DNA of 64,000 nucleotides, from contig JAUMIR010000005.1 of the NCBI GenBank assembly GCA_030847615.1, positions 248,100,645-248,164,644 on the forward strand, written 5' to 3'. The stretch comes from Gambelia wislizenii (lineage: Eukaryota > Chordata > Lepidosauria > Squamata > Crotaphytidae). Both the position numbers and the translations under genes were made by a program. The notes under the pieces were generated by a model, which made no database searches, was not told the DNA's origin, and saw only the letters and a program-made list of their open reading frames with translations. How positions within the stretch are numbered: the first letter of the stretch is position 1; every line of letters starts with the position of its first letter. Shown here in pieces: positions 11,989-23,416 of this stretch.

Positions 11989-13612
11989 TATTTTTAAATT
12001 TGGGATCCCTTTTTCGGATTGAAAATGCTTGAAGGCTTGCTGTACAAATTCCGTGTTGAGGCATGGATGCTGTTGTCAGGATCTGCCTCTCCCTTCAGGA
12101 CTGGGCCCCTGGCTGCTAAAGCCAGCTCTGCCTCGGTGTGCAGGACTAGGCCATGGTTGTGGAAAGTCTTGAAGGAACCAGGGCCAAGCTGTTAGGCACA
12201 GGTGGCTGCACTCATGAGGCACACCTGAAGCAGCCAGGGGAACTGCTATTTAAATAAATAAATATGATGTAATCCCGCGTGTTGATCATAGGAGATCACG
12301 TTTTAAACAGGAGAATATCTTTATATAAATATGAAAGCTACAATAAGTCTATGAAATTGAATATGCTTCACTGCAGAATGTTGATTTCTGAAACGGCTCC
12401 ACACGTCTCTGGAGGGTAGCCATTTGCTGCCGCAGATACCCACTTGTCAGTATTTTCCAGCTTTATTTGTTTCACTCGATTTCAATTCACCTTAAACAAT
12501 TTTTTTTAACCAATGCAGACACTGGTGCAGTTGAAAATCAATATTGTGAGGATTACCATTACTGCTGCTAGAATCTGTGCCCCATTATTTCTGGGTGGAA
12601 CTCAACTTTCACCTACTAACTTAAATCACTACCTTACTGGCAAAATCACATTGACCCATATGGATGCGGTGTTGCAGTTCTTTTGGCATTGTCTTCTATT
12701 GGAATCCATACAGAACACGGACATAAGAAAAACTACATAATTCCTCCAGATTAAGTACTGTGATTTATTATTGTCTGTATGGTAAGATTTTGTAAGCACA
12801 TATCCAATTTGCTCTTTGTATTGTGGATAATATCAGAATGTTGACTGGGAATAGTGGGTTATAAAAATACAAACAACAGACACAGATACAGTTTTGATTT
12901 TTTTTATTTATCATAGACATAGAACTACTGTATAGTATATCATAGAATCTGTATTAACTAATAACAATTCAGCACAAATATTTTGTAATCATATATAGTG
13001 TATTCTCCATACAGTTTTTCTCTGTTTGCACAGAATTCCTCATGGGTTTGTAATTTGACCTTTAAGGACTAAGCAATGAACACCCTATGCCTGGAGAGCT
13101 CATCTGTCCATTTAGCTTTCCTACATTTGAATTCTTTACATCTCAAGTTATTTCTATTTATACCAGCAAGTTTTTATTTAAAACAACAACAAACAAATTG
13201 CACTAATTTATCTCGCCCTCCTAATTCACTGTGCATAAGGGGAGAATGTAATTTCACCTGCTCCTCCTAGTTCCACCATCCACAAAAGAGGTGAAGACCT
13301 AGAAATAGATGGAAAGAGGTTTTTTCTCCAAATCCTTCTCCTCTAAAATGGGAACCCCCATGAGTCCCTCCCCCCAGGCTGTCACCATTGTCCCTGCACA
13401 TATTGATCGGAATAGGACAACTGCACTCTCACTGTGCTTTGATTGCAGAAGACCTGATCACTAGAAGCAGGCCAGGAATAGGGTGAGTTGACATGATCCT
13501 GCTCTGTCTTCCACATATTGATCAATTGATGTCTAGCTAACAGGTGGAAATTGGGAGCATAGCCAGCAAAAGTGATCTGACTCCATAGTGATACATGTCA
13601 ATTCTAAGTTCC
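11989..13612. other. Unannotated stretch with a possible LTR scrap
   Basis: At 12070-12262 the sequence runs from TGTTGTCAGGATCTGCC to a TATTTAAATA promoter-like motif and could be a piece of an LTR, but no second boundary is visible. The rest shows nothing I recognise. Confidence 0.4.
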
Positions 13613-13768
13613 TATTGTTATGTGCCTTCAAGTTGAGTCCAACCTATAGTGACCTATTATGGGGTTTTCTTAACAAGATTTATTCAGAGGGGCTGAAAGA
13701 GTGTGATTAGCCCAAGGTAACACAATGGGTTTCTATGGCTAAGCAGGAATTTGAACCCTAGTCTCCTA

Positions 13769-14836
13769 GGGCTTGTCTAGATGGGCTATTTACCTTGCCT
13801 TGGGCCTGTCATGGAGCCATACAGTCCAGATGATGCAGGGCATTTGCCCCGTTTTGACCATGGGCAGTCTGACGACCCCCAGGGCAAAGAAAAGGTAAAG
13901 CCCATTAATCTGTTTCATTAAAATACTGGGTTATTATATATATTTTGTTCAAATGTTATATCTATGATAATGAGAGGTCCCATTATTTACAACCATTTTT
14001 GGTTAGAATGAGCGACTTGGATCCCATTGCTAAATTATCCCATTTCCTGGCTGGAGAGAACCTACAATTAGTGCGAAGTACTGCAAAATTTATTATAAAA
14101 GCTGCCTACCTAAGAAATCAGTTTATTTCACAAAATGGGGTTCCGTGCTATGGAGACGAGTTTATTTAAACCTTTCTGTAGAGCTTCTTTCATCCATTCG
14201 TTCTAGCTTGTGCCACTTTATATAATATTACATGATATTTTACTCCATTTTGTACTTTATTTTATCTATTTTATCTCTTTTATGTATTTCCTTACATCCT
14301 GAAATTATATGGTGAAATTTTTTAGCTAATTTTACACATGAGTTTTAGATGTGATCTAATTTATTTTCGCATGCATTTTGATATTTAGATACTTTGTATT
14401 CTACTGTATTCTACTGTTGATATGGTCAGTTGACTAATCAATAAACTTGTTTGTTGTTTGTTGTTGTAAAATACCTGGTTAAAATTGCTTCATTCAGGAA
14501 AACCCAGATTGGTCCCTGTGTGGCCACAGGAGCCCATTCTGGCACACCGGCATGTTGCTGCGGCTGCTGTTTGCCATCGCTTTTGGGGAGCCAGGAAGCA
14601 GGCCTGCAGCATGTAACCAAGGCTGGTCACATCCAGGACGCCTTGGTCACATGTTGCAGACTGGCTTCCTGGCTGCAGAAGAGTAACAGCAGGTGGTGGT
14701 GGCGGCTGGAGAAATGGGCTGGCATGCCTGTCTGGACTCTGGTCCGTTCTGTGCAGGTAATGGGAACGGGCTTGATCAACTGGCAGAATACGCCAACAGG
14801 AAGTAGGCATATTCTGGCCAGTGTAGACAAGGGCCC
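13769..14836. mobile_element. DNA element with GGGCTTGTCTAGA-type inverted ends
   Basis: The left end GGGCTTGTCTAGATGGGC and the complement of the right end (GGGCCCTTGTCTACACTGG) are inverted repeats of the same kind as the elements at 38331-38923 and 55460-56100. It cuts a SINE at a defined point. A LINE 3' end (13934-14467) is inserted within it; without that insert it is about 520 bp and non-coding. The target duplication is not clear at this copy. Confidence 0.75.
13934..14467 (+). mobile_element. LINE 3' end with 14-bp TSD
   Basis: AAAATACTGGGTTA at 13920-13933 and AAAATACCTGGTTA at 14468-14481 flank the insert (two mismatches). The frame at 13945-14169 (DPIAKLSHFLAGENLQLVR) resembles the extreme C-terminus of a vertebrate non-LTR ORF2. 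It is followed by an AT-rich 3' UTR, AATAAA at about 14440, and a (TTTGTTG)n-like tail. The clade is not assigned. Confidence 0.7.
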
Positions 14837-14881
14837 AGAATCCTAGTCCAACACACAAACTGCTATAGCACACTGGCTCTC

Positions 14882-16790
14882 TGACATCCATTCTGGAAAA
14901 TCTGGTAAATATTCTCCATCAGGTTTAAATAAAGTGGTAGAAAAAAATGTAGTTATTAACATGCTTAACTTGAATAATTACAATGCAAATAAATACTATA
15001 CATAATTATAATACATTTCATAATGTGCAAATTAGCTGACCCGTTTTGCCCAGTGGGACTGGATTGTGACAACCCTAGGATTTTGGGAATTGTAGTCCAA
15101 AAAAGTAATGTTTTCAAGGTCTAAGTTCAGCATATTCTCTAGCCCTGAAAGTTATCGATCAATGTCCATATCAGAACGATTTTCAGCAGTCTTATGCTTC
15201 ATGGTTCATTCTGCAGCCCACACTGAGCTCTGAGTCATCCACTTAGATTACTGAGGGGGAAGAAAATGGAGAGAGGGGAAAAATTAACCTTGCAGCAGCC
15301 TCAAAATGGAAGTGTAGAGAATCTAGTTCTCTAGGGGAGTGAAAATAATAAAAGCAATCAAGTATAATTGCAAATGGCAAGCATAAAATATTTCCTCCTT
15401 TTTCACCTGTAATGTTTGTGCAATTGTGTTCTGCAGAATAGCTTTAAATGATAAGTAACCATTCTAACTATACAAGCAGAATTCACTTTTCCCTCAGGAT
15501 TATAATGGGGCTATAATTTAGATTGAATCTGAGGTTGTTTCCAGCCACCCGTATCTTGCCTCTGTTCTGGTTATTGGTTTTTATTAACATTTCTTTTTCA
15601 CAGGTGCAAAGGTTTATTTATGCATTTAGGGATTTATAAATCCTCTTTCCACATAGCTCTGCAGAAACCCTCTAACAGACAGTTTTTATAACGTAAGAGA
15701 CTCAGAGCCATAATGTTGCTTTTTGATTTGGGCATGTGCCTTAAAATAATGATATTTGCACAAATAGGGTGGTGAAAATTCTACAGCTTAAATGTTATGG
15801 CATTGTGCTAGGCCACAGCACCAAGCCAAGGCTAAGTACAGTTCACACATTACTGTATTTTGCTGCAACCAGGATTGTACCAGTATGTTAAGAACTGAAC
15901 TCCTCTGACACCTAGCTGGAAGTCGTTTTGCTCTCCCCGGTGACTGTTTGGAAGAAGGCACTGGTCCAGCACAGGGGACATCACCATGGGCTCCATCTTG
16001 CATGGCCATGCCATCTTTCTTAAGGTGGCACAGGCCAGGCTTTGGCCTTTCTTTCAGCATCCAGCTTCCCACCTGCCCTCCTAGTATCGTTTGGACTTTG
16101 CCAGTCACCCTTGTGGGCTGAGTAGAATTTTTTCGTCATGCCGTTGTTGGCCTTGGACATGTCTTTTTTGCCTACTTTTTGCTTTGCTCCTTATTGTTTA
16201 TTTGACTGTCTGGTGTTATTTTGTCACAACTGACAGGGTGCGTGCACTCAGTTGACATTCATCTATGAAATACTTGCTGAGGCACCAAAAGGTGAAGGAA
16301 TCCTGACAACATACCTCTCATTGCTGGCTAGCTTGTTCCTCGCCCCAGCTTGGAACATCCCTATTAAGAGTGCTAAGCAGCGCCACTTGAGGGGATTACA
16401 TGGCTTCTGCTGTTTCCTTTTATGGGAAACAGGTGGGGAGTCTCTCTCATGGTTCAGAGACAGGAGATCAATACACCTGCTTTAACTGATCTCCCAGAAT
16501 GAAGTGCCTGCATGTCCCATTTTGATGCCATATTGCATATTCCTATTATACAATCAAACTGTGGCCACCAACATTGTTGTCTGGCATTGTCTTTCAAGAG
16601 GAAGGACAAAAAGAGATTTAACAGAGAGCCACAGGTGACCAGATTTCTCAGTGCACAGACCTGTATGGTGCGAGTGTTTAGAAATGTATGTCACATGGTC
16701 AAGTTATTGGATTTTCTTTTTAAGACTTAAAACATCATAGATGTACACCTAAAAAAGAAACAAAGAAACATGAAACTGATTGACAACAGA
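14882..16790. other. Unannotated stretch with a MITE fragment
   Basis: A fragment at about 15085-15118 (GGGAATTGTAGTCCAAAAAAGTAA) matches the right arm of the hAT-like MITE seen at 63307-63420. I recognise nothing else. Confidence 0.5.
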
Positions 16791-16979
16791 TGTTGCTGTT
16801 GTTGTGTGCCTTCAAGTTATTTCCAACTTATGGTGACCCTAAGGCGACCTTATCATGCAGTTTTCTGAGGCTGAGAATGTGTGCCTTGCCCAAGGTGCAT
16901 TTCTACAGCGAAACAGGGATTTAAACCCTTGTCACCAGAGTCCAAGTCCAATACTCAAACAACTGTGTTATGCTGGCTC
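16791..16979 (-). mobile_element. tRNA-derived SINE (MIR-like layout)
   Basis: The plus strand reads GTTGTTGTGTGCCTTCAAG at the left and ends in GTTATGCTGGCTCC. Read in reverse this gives a tRNA-like head and a B-box-like GGGTTTAAATCCC (complement of 16917-16929). The same element is better preserved on the plus strand at 49899-50127. Confidence 0.85.
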
Positions 16980-19182
16980 CGTATAGAATTATGATCCAGA
17001 CTAAAGTACTATAAACAGTTTTTAGAAAAGTAAAGACATGAAGAGAAGACATCCAGATTGGGTGTGGGTTGGGGAGTGGATGCGGGAGTGGCTTTTACCC
17101 ATTACTCCAGATGATGGACTTTTATTGCACCAGCCTGTTGTCTTGCAATAATCTCATTGTTGAAGCAAATGGGAACATACCAGTTTGAAAACAACCACTA
17201 TCACACTTCTCTGCAATCATGCGATTATGCTGCTTTGGCAACCCATGTTCCCACGCTTGCTGTTTCGCACTGCCTCACTAACCCTGCCTTTCTCCCTGTG
17301 TATGCTCTACCCAGTGCATGTGTGCCTTTTAATTCTTATTTCTTTTGTGATTGGCTTTTTACCCAATTGGATTATAATTTTTAGGGCAAGGATTTTCTTA
17401 CAGCAGAAGTTTATGAGTGCCTTCTTGGGTAAAACACAAAAATTAAAATTTATAAGAACCTAATTGGGTAAAAATCAAGCACTGTATCTACTTTAGCATT
17501 CAGATGTGAAGCCTCTGGTGGGCAGAGGGAGAATGGAAACATTTTTTAAAAAATGTCTGCCTTCTTTCTTCATCAAAGACTTTATTTCTTTCAGGTTTTT
17601 TTTTTTCTAATTAGAAAATGGCAAAAATGGGAGATGACTAGAGGTTAAAAGAACTTCTATAAAATTTCTCTTTGAGAAGTACTGAGAACAAATGAAAGAC
17701 TTCTGAAGATAGGATATTGACTTGCTCAAAACGTGTAGCATGAAGATGTCAATGTAAGTCAATACTAGAGAATAATCATTCCTATACTGTAGACCAGAGG
17801 TAGGCATCATGGAGCTGTCTAGATGTTGTTGGACTGCACTGTCCAACAGCTCTAGCCAGCATGAGCAAAGAATTTTCGAAACTTCAGTTCAATGATGGGT
17901 TGTCCACCCCTCTTTTAAGGGTATAAGGAGGGGGAACATGTGGTCCTCCTAGAATTAACCTAAATCTAGTTGCTATAGTAAACCACATGCTAGATGAGAT
18001 TCACTAAATCAGTTGGTGAATGGTACTTCAACAAATCCCACTGATTTTTGTACTTCAGAACCAGTGGAGAATCCTGAATTGTATCCTGCTTAATCTAGCA
18101 TCAGCATTGGATATACACAGTTTTTTACCTGTCCCATCAAGACTAGCCATCATATCTAATAGTTAGGGATGGTGAGAACTGCAGTCTGAAGATCTATCTG
18201 TCCCTCAGTCATAGGATGAAGAAAACAGTTTAAATGAAACCAAGCATGCTTCATTAATGGGTATGCAGAAATGATGAGTGTTGGACACGTGGATACTTTC
18301 AAATAAGGAGTGATGGTTATTCTTCAGATACTCTCAGTTCTGATAGCATTCCTTATTTCTCTCTGTCCTTAACAATGCATAGTAATGAAGTGGCTCACAA
18401 CGAAGTTATTAGTATGCACTTCATACCATCTCTCATGGTGTGAACTGAAAGCTGACACAAGTCATGTCCTTCAACAAAAACAAAGGAGCAGTGTATCTTC
18501 TGAAATTATAGCTATATTTTTAAAATGGTTTTCAAGTCCTCCTCCTCTTTCTAAGTTCCACCACATCGCTGGGGAACAAAGGTTAGCACTTGAGGGTCAT
18601 ATTTGTGGGCTGTCTCAATATCTTTTGCTTCCACAGCTAAAAGAACAAGGTGGCAGTCTTCCCTCCTCTTTCAGGCACAAAAGCTGACCCTACTGAAGCA
18701 GGTTCTTCTATGGGAAATTGGACAACATTCTCTGCTTCACCTGAAGGTAGGGATGCAATTCTTCACTAACTTTATTCTTGAAGGAAGCAATGAGTAGTTT
18801 TGGCAATTTTCTTCCTTCTGCAAGAAACTGTTTGAAAACTGCAGTTTTTGAAGACGATCTGCAGGGTAGGATTTACTCTTCAAAATGTGCTCATGATATT
18901 TTTGCACAGAAAAGAGCATTCTCTGTACTAGAAACAGCATTGTCTGCACAGAAAATAATATTCCTGAACAGGGTGGGATATAAATTAATATTTCCAAGTG
19001 CCAGCAAGCCAGGCAGGTTTCTGAGGGGCAGGTGGCTGTCCTCTTTATTTTCTCTATTCATCACTCTTAACACACACCTTTTGGAGTTGCTGAGGCCACC
19101 AAAGAAGGAGAGGAGGCAGCGACCAGACACTCATCTATCATGTCTGGAAACTGCAGTGGGCATTTGTGAGCTGTTGTCTATG
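16980..19182. other. Unannotated stretch apart from one MITE
   Basis: Apart from the hAT-like MITE at 17795-17912 I recognise nothing. The 141-codon frame at 18778-19203 has no family motif except where its last codons run into the mariner relic. Confidence 0.5.
17795..17912. mobile_element. hAT-like MITE, decayed
   Basis: CAGAGGTAGGCATC at the left and TTGTCCACCCCTCT at the right form an imperfect terminal inverted repeat around a short palindromic core (GTTGTTGGACTGCACTGTCCAACAG). The layout matches hAT MITEs common in squamates. Confidence 0.55.
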
Positions 19183-19838
19183 CAGAAACTGTCAGCCAAG
19201 TGAGTGCCGAAATGTTTGAATGCTGACCACAAATGAAATCAAGTGGATACTGCCAAGTTGATTTTGCAGCTTTTTGAGCAATCTAGTGATCATTTTTTGG
19301 AATGACTCATCACTGTTGATGAAACATGGTTACATCACTATGATCCAGAGACCAAACAACAGCCCTTGCAGTGGTGGTACTCAGGTTCTCCATGGCTAAA
19401 GAAATTCAAGATTCAAAAGTCAGACGGAAAGGTCACGGCCACAGTTTTGGGGGGATAAGGAAGGTATTTTGATGACTGACTATCTTCAGAAGGGCCAAAT
19501 AGGTAATGCAGAATACTACTCAAACTTGCTATGCCGATTAAAGGAGGCATTGAAGGAAAAATGGTGAAGGAAGCTGTGGAAAGATGTTCTCTTCTTGCAG
19601 GACAATGCATCTGCTCACACGGCTGGCAAGATGATGGGTGTTTTGAAGAATTTGGGGTTTGAGTGCATAGACCTTCCACTCTACTCACCAGATCTTGCTC
19701 CCTTTGACTATTTCCTGTTTCCAAACCTTATAAAGCATTTGAAAGGAAGAAAATTTTCCATTGATTCTGAGGTGATAGCAGAGCATAGCAGTATTTCAGC
19801 GACTAGACATCAGACTTTTTTTTAGAAGGGTTAATGAA
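19183..19838 (+). pseudogene. Mariner transposase relic (DD34D)
   Basis: Decayed frames encode, in order, KLSAK-WVPKCLNADHK at 19183-19230, VDETWLHHYDPETKQ near 19315 (first catalytic Asp), LMTDYLQKGQIGNAEYYSNLL around 19470-19530, QDNASAHTA at 19598-19624 (second Asp) and YSPDLAPFDYFLFP at 19682-19723. The second and third Asp are separated by 34 residues, the DD34D spacing of mariner transposases. Stops interrupt it (for example after LKEKW). A CR1 insertion at 19843 follows the LEGLMKL end. The N-terminal DNA-binding part and the terminal repeats are not visible. Confidence 0.9.
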
Positions 19839-19842
19839 ACTT

Positions 19843-20845
19843 AGAATCATAGAATTGCAGAGTTGGAAGAGACCACGAGGGCCATCCAGTCCAACCCCCC
19901 TGCCACGCAGGAAATCTTGATCAAAGCATCCCCGACAGATGGCCATCCAGCCTCTGTTTAAAGACCTCCAAGGAAGGAGACCCCACCACGCTCCGAGGGA
20001 GTGTGTTCCACTGCCGAACAGCTCTTACTGTCAAAAAGTTCCTCCTCATGTTGAGGTGGAATCTCTGTTCCTGGAGCTTGCACCCATTGCTCCGTGTTCC
20101 AGTCTCTGGAGCAGCAGAAAACAAGCCTGTTCCATCCTCAGCGTGACATCCCTTCAAATACTTAAACAGGGCTATCATATCGCCTCTTAACCGTCTTTTT
20201 TCCAGGCTAAACATACCTAGCTCCCTAAGTCTCTCCTCATAAGGCATCGTTTCCAGACGTTTCACCATTTTAGTTGCCCTTCTCTGGACACGCTCCAATT
20301 TGTCAATATCCTTTCTGAATTGTGGTGCCCAGAACTGGACACAGTATTCTAAGTGAGGTCTGACCAAGGCAGAATAGAGTGGCACTATTACTTCCCTTGA
20401 TCTAGACACTATACTTCTATTGATACAGCCCAAAATCGCATTGGCCTTTTTAGCTGCTGCATCACACTGTTGGCTCATGTTCAACTTGTGGTCTACTAGG
20501 ACTCCTAGATCCCTTTCGCATGTAGTCTCATTCAGCCAGGTCTCTCCCATCCTATATTTATGCATTTCATTTTTCCGCCCTAAATGCAGTACTTTACATT
20601 TCTCCGTATTGAATTTCATTTTGTTAGCTTTGGCCCAGCTCTCCAGTCTATCCAGGTCATTCTGAATTTTGATCCTGTCCTCTAGGGTATTAGCTACTCC
20701 TCCCAATTTGGTGTCATCTGCAAATTTGATAAGTATGCCCCTAATTCCCTCATCTAAGTCATTGATAAAGATGTTGAATAGCACTGGGCCCAGGACAGAA
20801 CCCTGTGGCACCCCACTGGTCACATCTTTCCAAGATGAAGAGGAG
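19843..20845 (-). mobile_element. 5'-truncated CR1 LINE
   Basis: The plus strand begins AGAATCATAGAATTGCAGAG, the complement of the characteristic CR1 3' end (…TTCCAACTCTATGATTCT). The coding part continues to about 20845, where similarity to CR1 reverse transcriptase stops. It lies immediately after the mariner relic and probably inserted into it. The 3' end has the short repeat tail used by CR1 rather than poly(A). Confidence 0.92.
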
Positions 20846-20883
20846 CCACAGGGTGAATCTCCAGAATGGCAAGTCAGTTTCAT
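19921..20883 (-). CDS. CR1 ORF2 fragment, reverse transcriptase C-terminal half
   Basis: This 320-codon frame is uninterrupted. TSGVPQGSVLGPVLFNIFI (residues 22-40) and KFADDTKLGG (FADD at 54-57, catalytic Asp pair) are the RT palm motifs. The thumb and C-terminal region follow (VDHKLNMSQQCDAAAKKANA, then RVQRRATKMV) and it ends in the CR1 terminal domain (VVGSPSLEVFKQRLDGHLSG). About 17-20 N-terminal codons come from flanking DNA. The endonuclease and the first RT motifs are lost by 5' truncation, so it cannot retrotranspose. The intact frame suggests a fairly young insertion. Confidence 0.9.
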   Translation of the reverse strand: MKLTCHSGDSPCGSSSSWKDVTSGVPQGSVLGPVLFNIFINDLDEGIRGILIKFADDTKLGGVANTLEDRIKIQNDLDRLESWAKANKMKFNTEKCKVLHLGRKNEMHKYRMGETWLNETTCERDLGVLVDHKLNMSQQCDAAAKKANAILGCINRSIVSRSREVIVPLYSALVRPHLEYCVQFWAPQFRKDIDKLERVQRRATKMVKRLETMPYEERLRELGMFSLEKRRLRGDMIALFKYLKGCHAEDGTGLFSAAPETGTRSNGCKLQEQRFHLNMRRNFLTVRAVRQWNTLPRSVVGSPSLEVFKQRLDGHLSGML

Positions 20884-21089
20884 GGCTCTAGGTCATTCCC
20901 TTCTTGGTTTGCAGAAAACTTTTCAGCACCTCCTTGTGTTTTCATGCTTGGTCAGTCTTGCCCACTATTGCAATGATTTTGACAAGATGTAAGGAAGGAC
21001 ATGGAGAGACTCACCAATAAGTCAAACTGGACTGAGCCCTAGCCCTGTTAAATATTTCTAGAAGTCCAAGTGAAAATCTAGCATGTAAA

Positions 21090-21310
21090 GACTTGATATC
21101 CTTCCTTTTGCTGCCAGCCAAAAGTGGCTAAGGAAGTTCAGAACACAAAATTAGATTTATTTAAATTAGATTTATGGTATTGTAAACTCTGGAACTTAGC
21201 CCTAATAGAAAAATTAACATGTCAGAACAAGCACGCATGCAGACAAAGAGACAATGATACTTTTGAAGATATTTGGTTCACTGTTATTAATTTTATGAAT
21301 CATAAGAAAG
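21090..21310 (+). pseudogene. L1-like ORF2 C-terminal fragment
   Basis: The frame reads LWNLALIEKLTCQNKHACRQ then DNDTFEDIWFTVINFMNHKK. This resembles the C-terminal tail of vertebrate L1 ORF2 (aliphatic-rich helix, then the F-E-x-I-W motif). It is a short relic with no 3' tail that I can define. Confidence 0.6.
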
Positions 21311-21420
21311 ACAGGAGAATTGCTCTGCTAACCTCTCACAGGGATTTCTGGAAAATTCTGATTGGATGCAATTTGAAGCTCTTTCTTTGATTAACTCTTC
21401 TGATAAACTTTATCTCAGGA

Positions 21421-21725
21421 GTATAGCTAGGGTATCCCCCCCCAAATAAGAATTCTGCTCCTTCAGTCCTCAAAATTCTAGCATTGCAGTAACCTAAATC
21501 TTCATATGAACATTTAGAAACAGTTTCAGCATTTGAATAAGATGAGCAGGCAAAGATACCAAGAAAATTAAAACACAGCAAATATGAGAGTTCTAGGTGT
21601 GAATGATTTTCAAGGTCTCACTCTCTGCAATGCTAGATATTTGGAGACTGAAGGCAAATTTCATTGGGGGGCAGAATTGTCATATGGAGGGACAGTGCTC
21701 TCATGTGCCCTCCCCATAGCTACAC
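21421..21725 (+). repeat. Three-copy interspersed repeat, GTAGCTATGGGG ends (copy 2)
   Basis: The left end GTATAGCTAGGGTATCCCCC and the complement of the right end (GTGTAGCTATGGGGAGG) form an inverted repeat. The interior aligns with 10014-10353 and 27115-27473 in the same orientation ('gttctaggtgtgaatgattttcaaggtctcactctctgcaatgctaga' shares order with both). It is likely a non-autonomous DNA transposon family. Confidence 0.65.
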
Positions 21726-22154
21726 TCTTGCTTTATTCTATATCTAGGTTAAAATCTTCAACTGATTGTAAATTGTTTTCAGGCAATGAGGTGGATTTAT
21801 GTTTGTTGTTTGCTAATTTTTCAACATGTGATACTAACATTTTAGTTTATTTTTAAAAAAATGTGTGGAGAGGCACAGCAGGTCTCCTTCCTCTGGACAC
21901 CAGTTGTGACCACTCTGGTCATCAAGAGAGAGAAAGAAGCATCCTTGCTCCACTGTGTTTAAATTCAGCCCCAAGAATTTACTCCTAGTGAAGGGCTATG
22001 GAAAACAGAAAGATGGGTTAACCTGTTGTGAAAAACAGTTGTGTCCATGGAAAATCCACTCATGGAAATGATTTTACTAAAGGAAATTACTGGCAACTCA
22101 AATGGCAATATGAGTGGTAGTGTAATTTATGAGATTTTAGCCCTGTTTATATGG

Positions 22155-22930
22155 GTGGAGCCAGGAAAAGACTCAGAGTCAGATGTCCAAAAATAACTGA
22201 TGAAAATTTATTGACCTAAGTATGGCATTCACACATGACAAACATTTATTTAATCAAGCAAACAAGACAAACAGAGTAAGGCAAGAAATAGTTAGAAAAG
22301 GGAATTAGGCTAAAGGCTTCTTGACATAACACTGCACCTGCTCCTGCAGCTTAGTCTCCTCAGGAGAAGTGGTATTACTCTCAAGTAGCAGCAACACAAA
22401 GTGGGGCAGGAGAAACTTAGGTAGGGAAAGCTAAGATTATGGAAGCCAGGAGGGTGTGCCCAGCATTGGTTCGAAGCCAGCCAGAGGTCCAGGAGGGTTA
22501 GCGAGGGTTTGGAAGTGGGGAGTATCAAGGAATAGATTGACGTGGATTCAGAAGAAAGAGGGATCTGAACCAAAGAACCTGAGTTTCCCAGGGGTTTTTA
22601 TAAGCAAAATTCCTTTGAAGGTGCACTCTGGATTAAAGGAACATTTGTTTTTCAGATGACTCTCAACTGCACAAACAAAGGATTTCCAAACCAGCCAGGA
22701 ACTGGGAAATGGGGAGATCTGGTATCAAGTGATTGACAGGCACTTTCCCTTTGACTATGTAGTGGAGAAGATGGGTCTCTGATTTGCAAAGCAATGAAAG
22801 CAATCCAATGTGGCAGATAGCTGTCAGTCAGGTCCTGCATGTTACAGGAAGTTTCCTTTTCACAAAGGAATGTATTGTAAAGGTGTGAATATTTGGATAA
22901 TTTAACAGGCCCATTTCCTTGGCGGAGTAT
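22155..22930 (-). mobile_element. Possible LTR, minus strand
   Basis: On the minus strand a TATA-like GCTTATAAAAACCCC (complement of 22593-22607) precedes by about 390 bp an AATAAA (complement near 22209-22214), a promoter and poly(A) layout expected for an LTR. The left plus-strand boundary may be TGGGTGGAGCC near 22155. No target duplication or internal gene was identified, so this is tentative. Confidence 0.35.
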
Positions 22931-23416
22931 GTGCATGAACTTTGCTTGACTCCTATTTCCCAGAGTACCTTGGTGTCCGTCAGCCCTTGGATGGCCCAGT
23001 TACCAGCCAGATTAATATTAAGCCAATTAAACATTGGTTCCAAATTGAAATGATGGGACATACAGTGGTTGCAATTCCAATATCAGAATGATGGGATCTG
23101 TTGTGAGGGTTGGCACATGCTGAGGTCAATGGGACAGTCTCAACCTCTCATGACCCTGGGCAGTCTGGTGTCAGGATCAGTCCCAGATGTGACCCTTTCC
23201 TGCCAATATCAGTTCTTCACTGTAACCTTGCTGTTAATTGTGTTTGCCTTTTTTCTAACCTTGTTAACAAATGTTATATGCTGAATGTGAAGGGGACTAA
23301 ATGGACACTAACAGGAATAGTCAGAAAAATATGCAGCTGTGTTTCAGCTCTGGGAAAAGTGGGGTGGATGATGGTTGTATGCGGGGAGGTCAGGGGGTGA
23401 TAGTTAACCAATAGTT
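22931..23416. other. Unannotated stretch
   Basis: No gene or repeat is recognised. It could hold the upstream part of the possible LTR. Confidence 0.4.

Larger units (their letters stand above)
13613..14881 (-). mobile_element. tRNA-derived SINE (MIR-like layout), split by a DNA element
   Basis: Two halves of one SINE: 13613-13768 and 14837-14881. Read on the minus strand the head is AGCCAGTGTGCTATAGCAG, followed by a decayed B box near 13750-13762 (complement of TTTGAACCC), and the 3' end reads CTTGAAGGCACATAAC. Better copies are at 16791-16979 (minus) and 49899-50127 (plus). The gap between halves is filled exactly by the element at 13769-14836. Confidence 0.8.

Noticed and set aside
12070..12262. 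Candidate LTR fragment
   Set aside because: Only a TG start and a TATA-like motif are visible; no poly(A) signal, second boundary or duplication supports it.
14490..14891. Overlapping 131- and 133-codon frames on opposite strands
   Set aside because: They lie in the interior of a non-coding DNA element and cross its right boundary into a SINE. Codon content shows no family motif.
18778..19203. 141-codon frame that could be a host exon
   Set aside because: No splice-site context or domain could be supported, and its final codons belong to the mariner relic.
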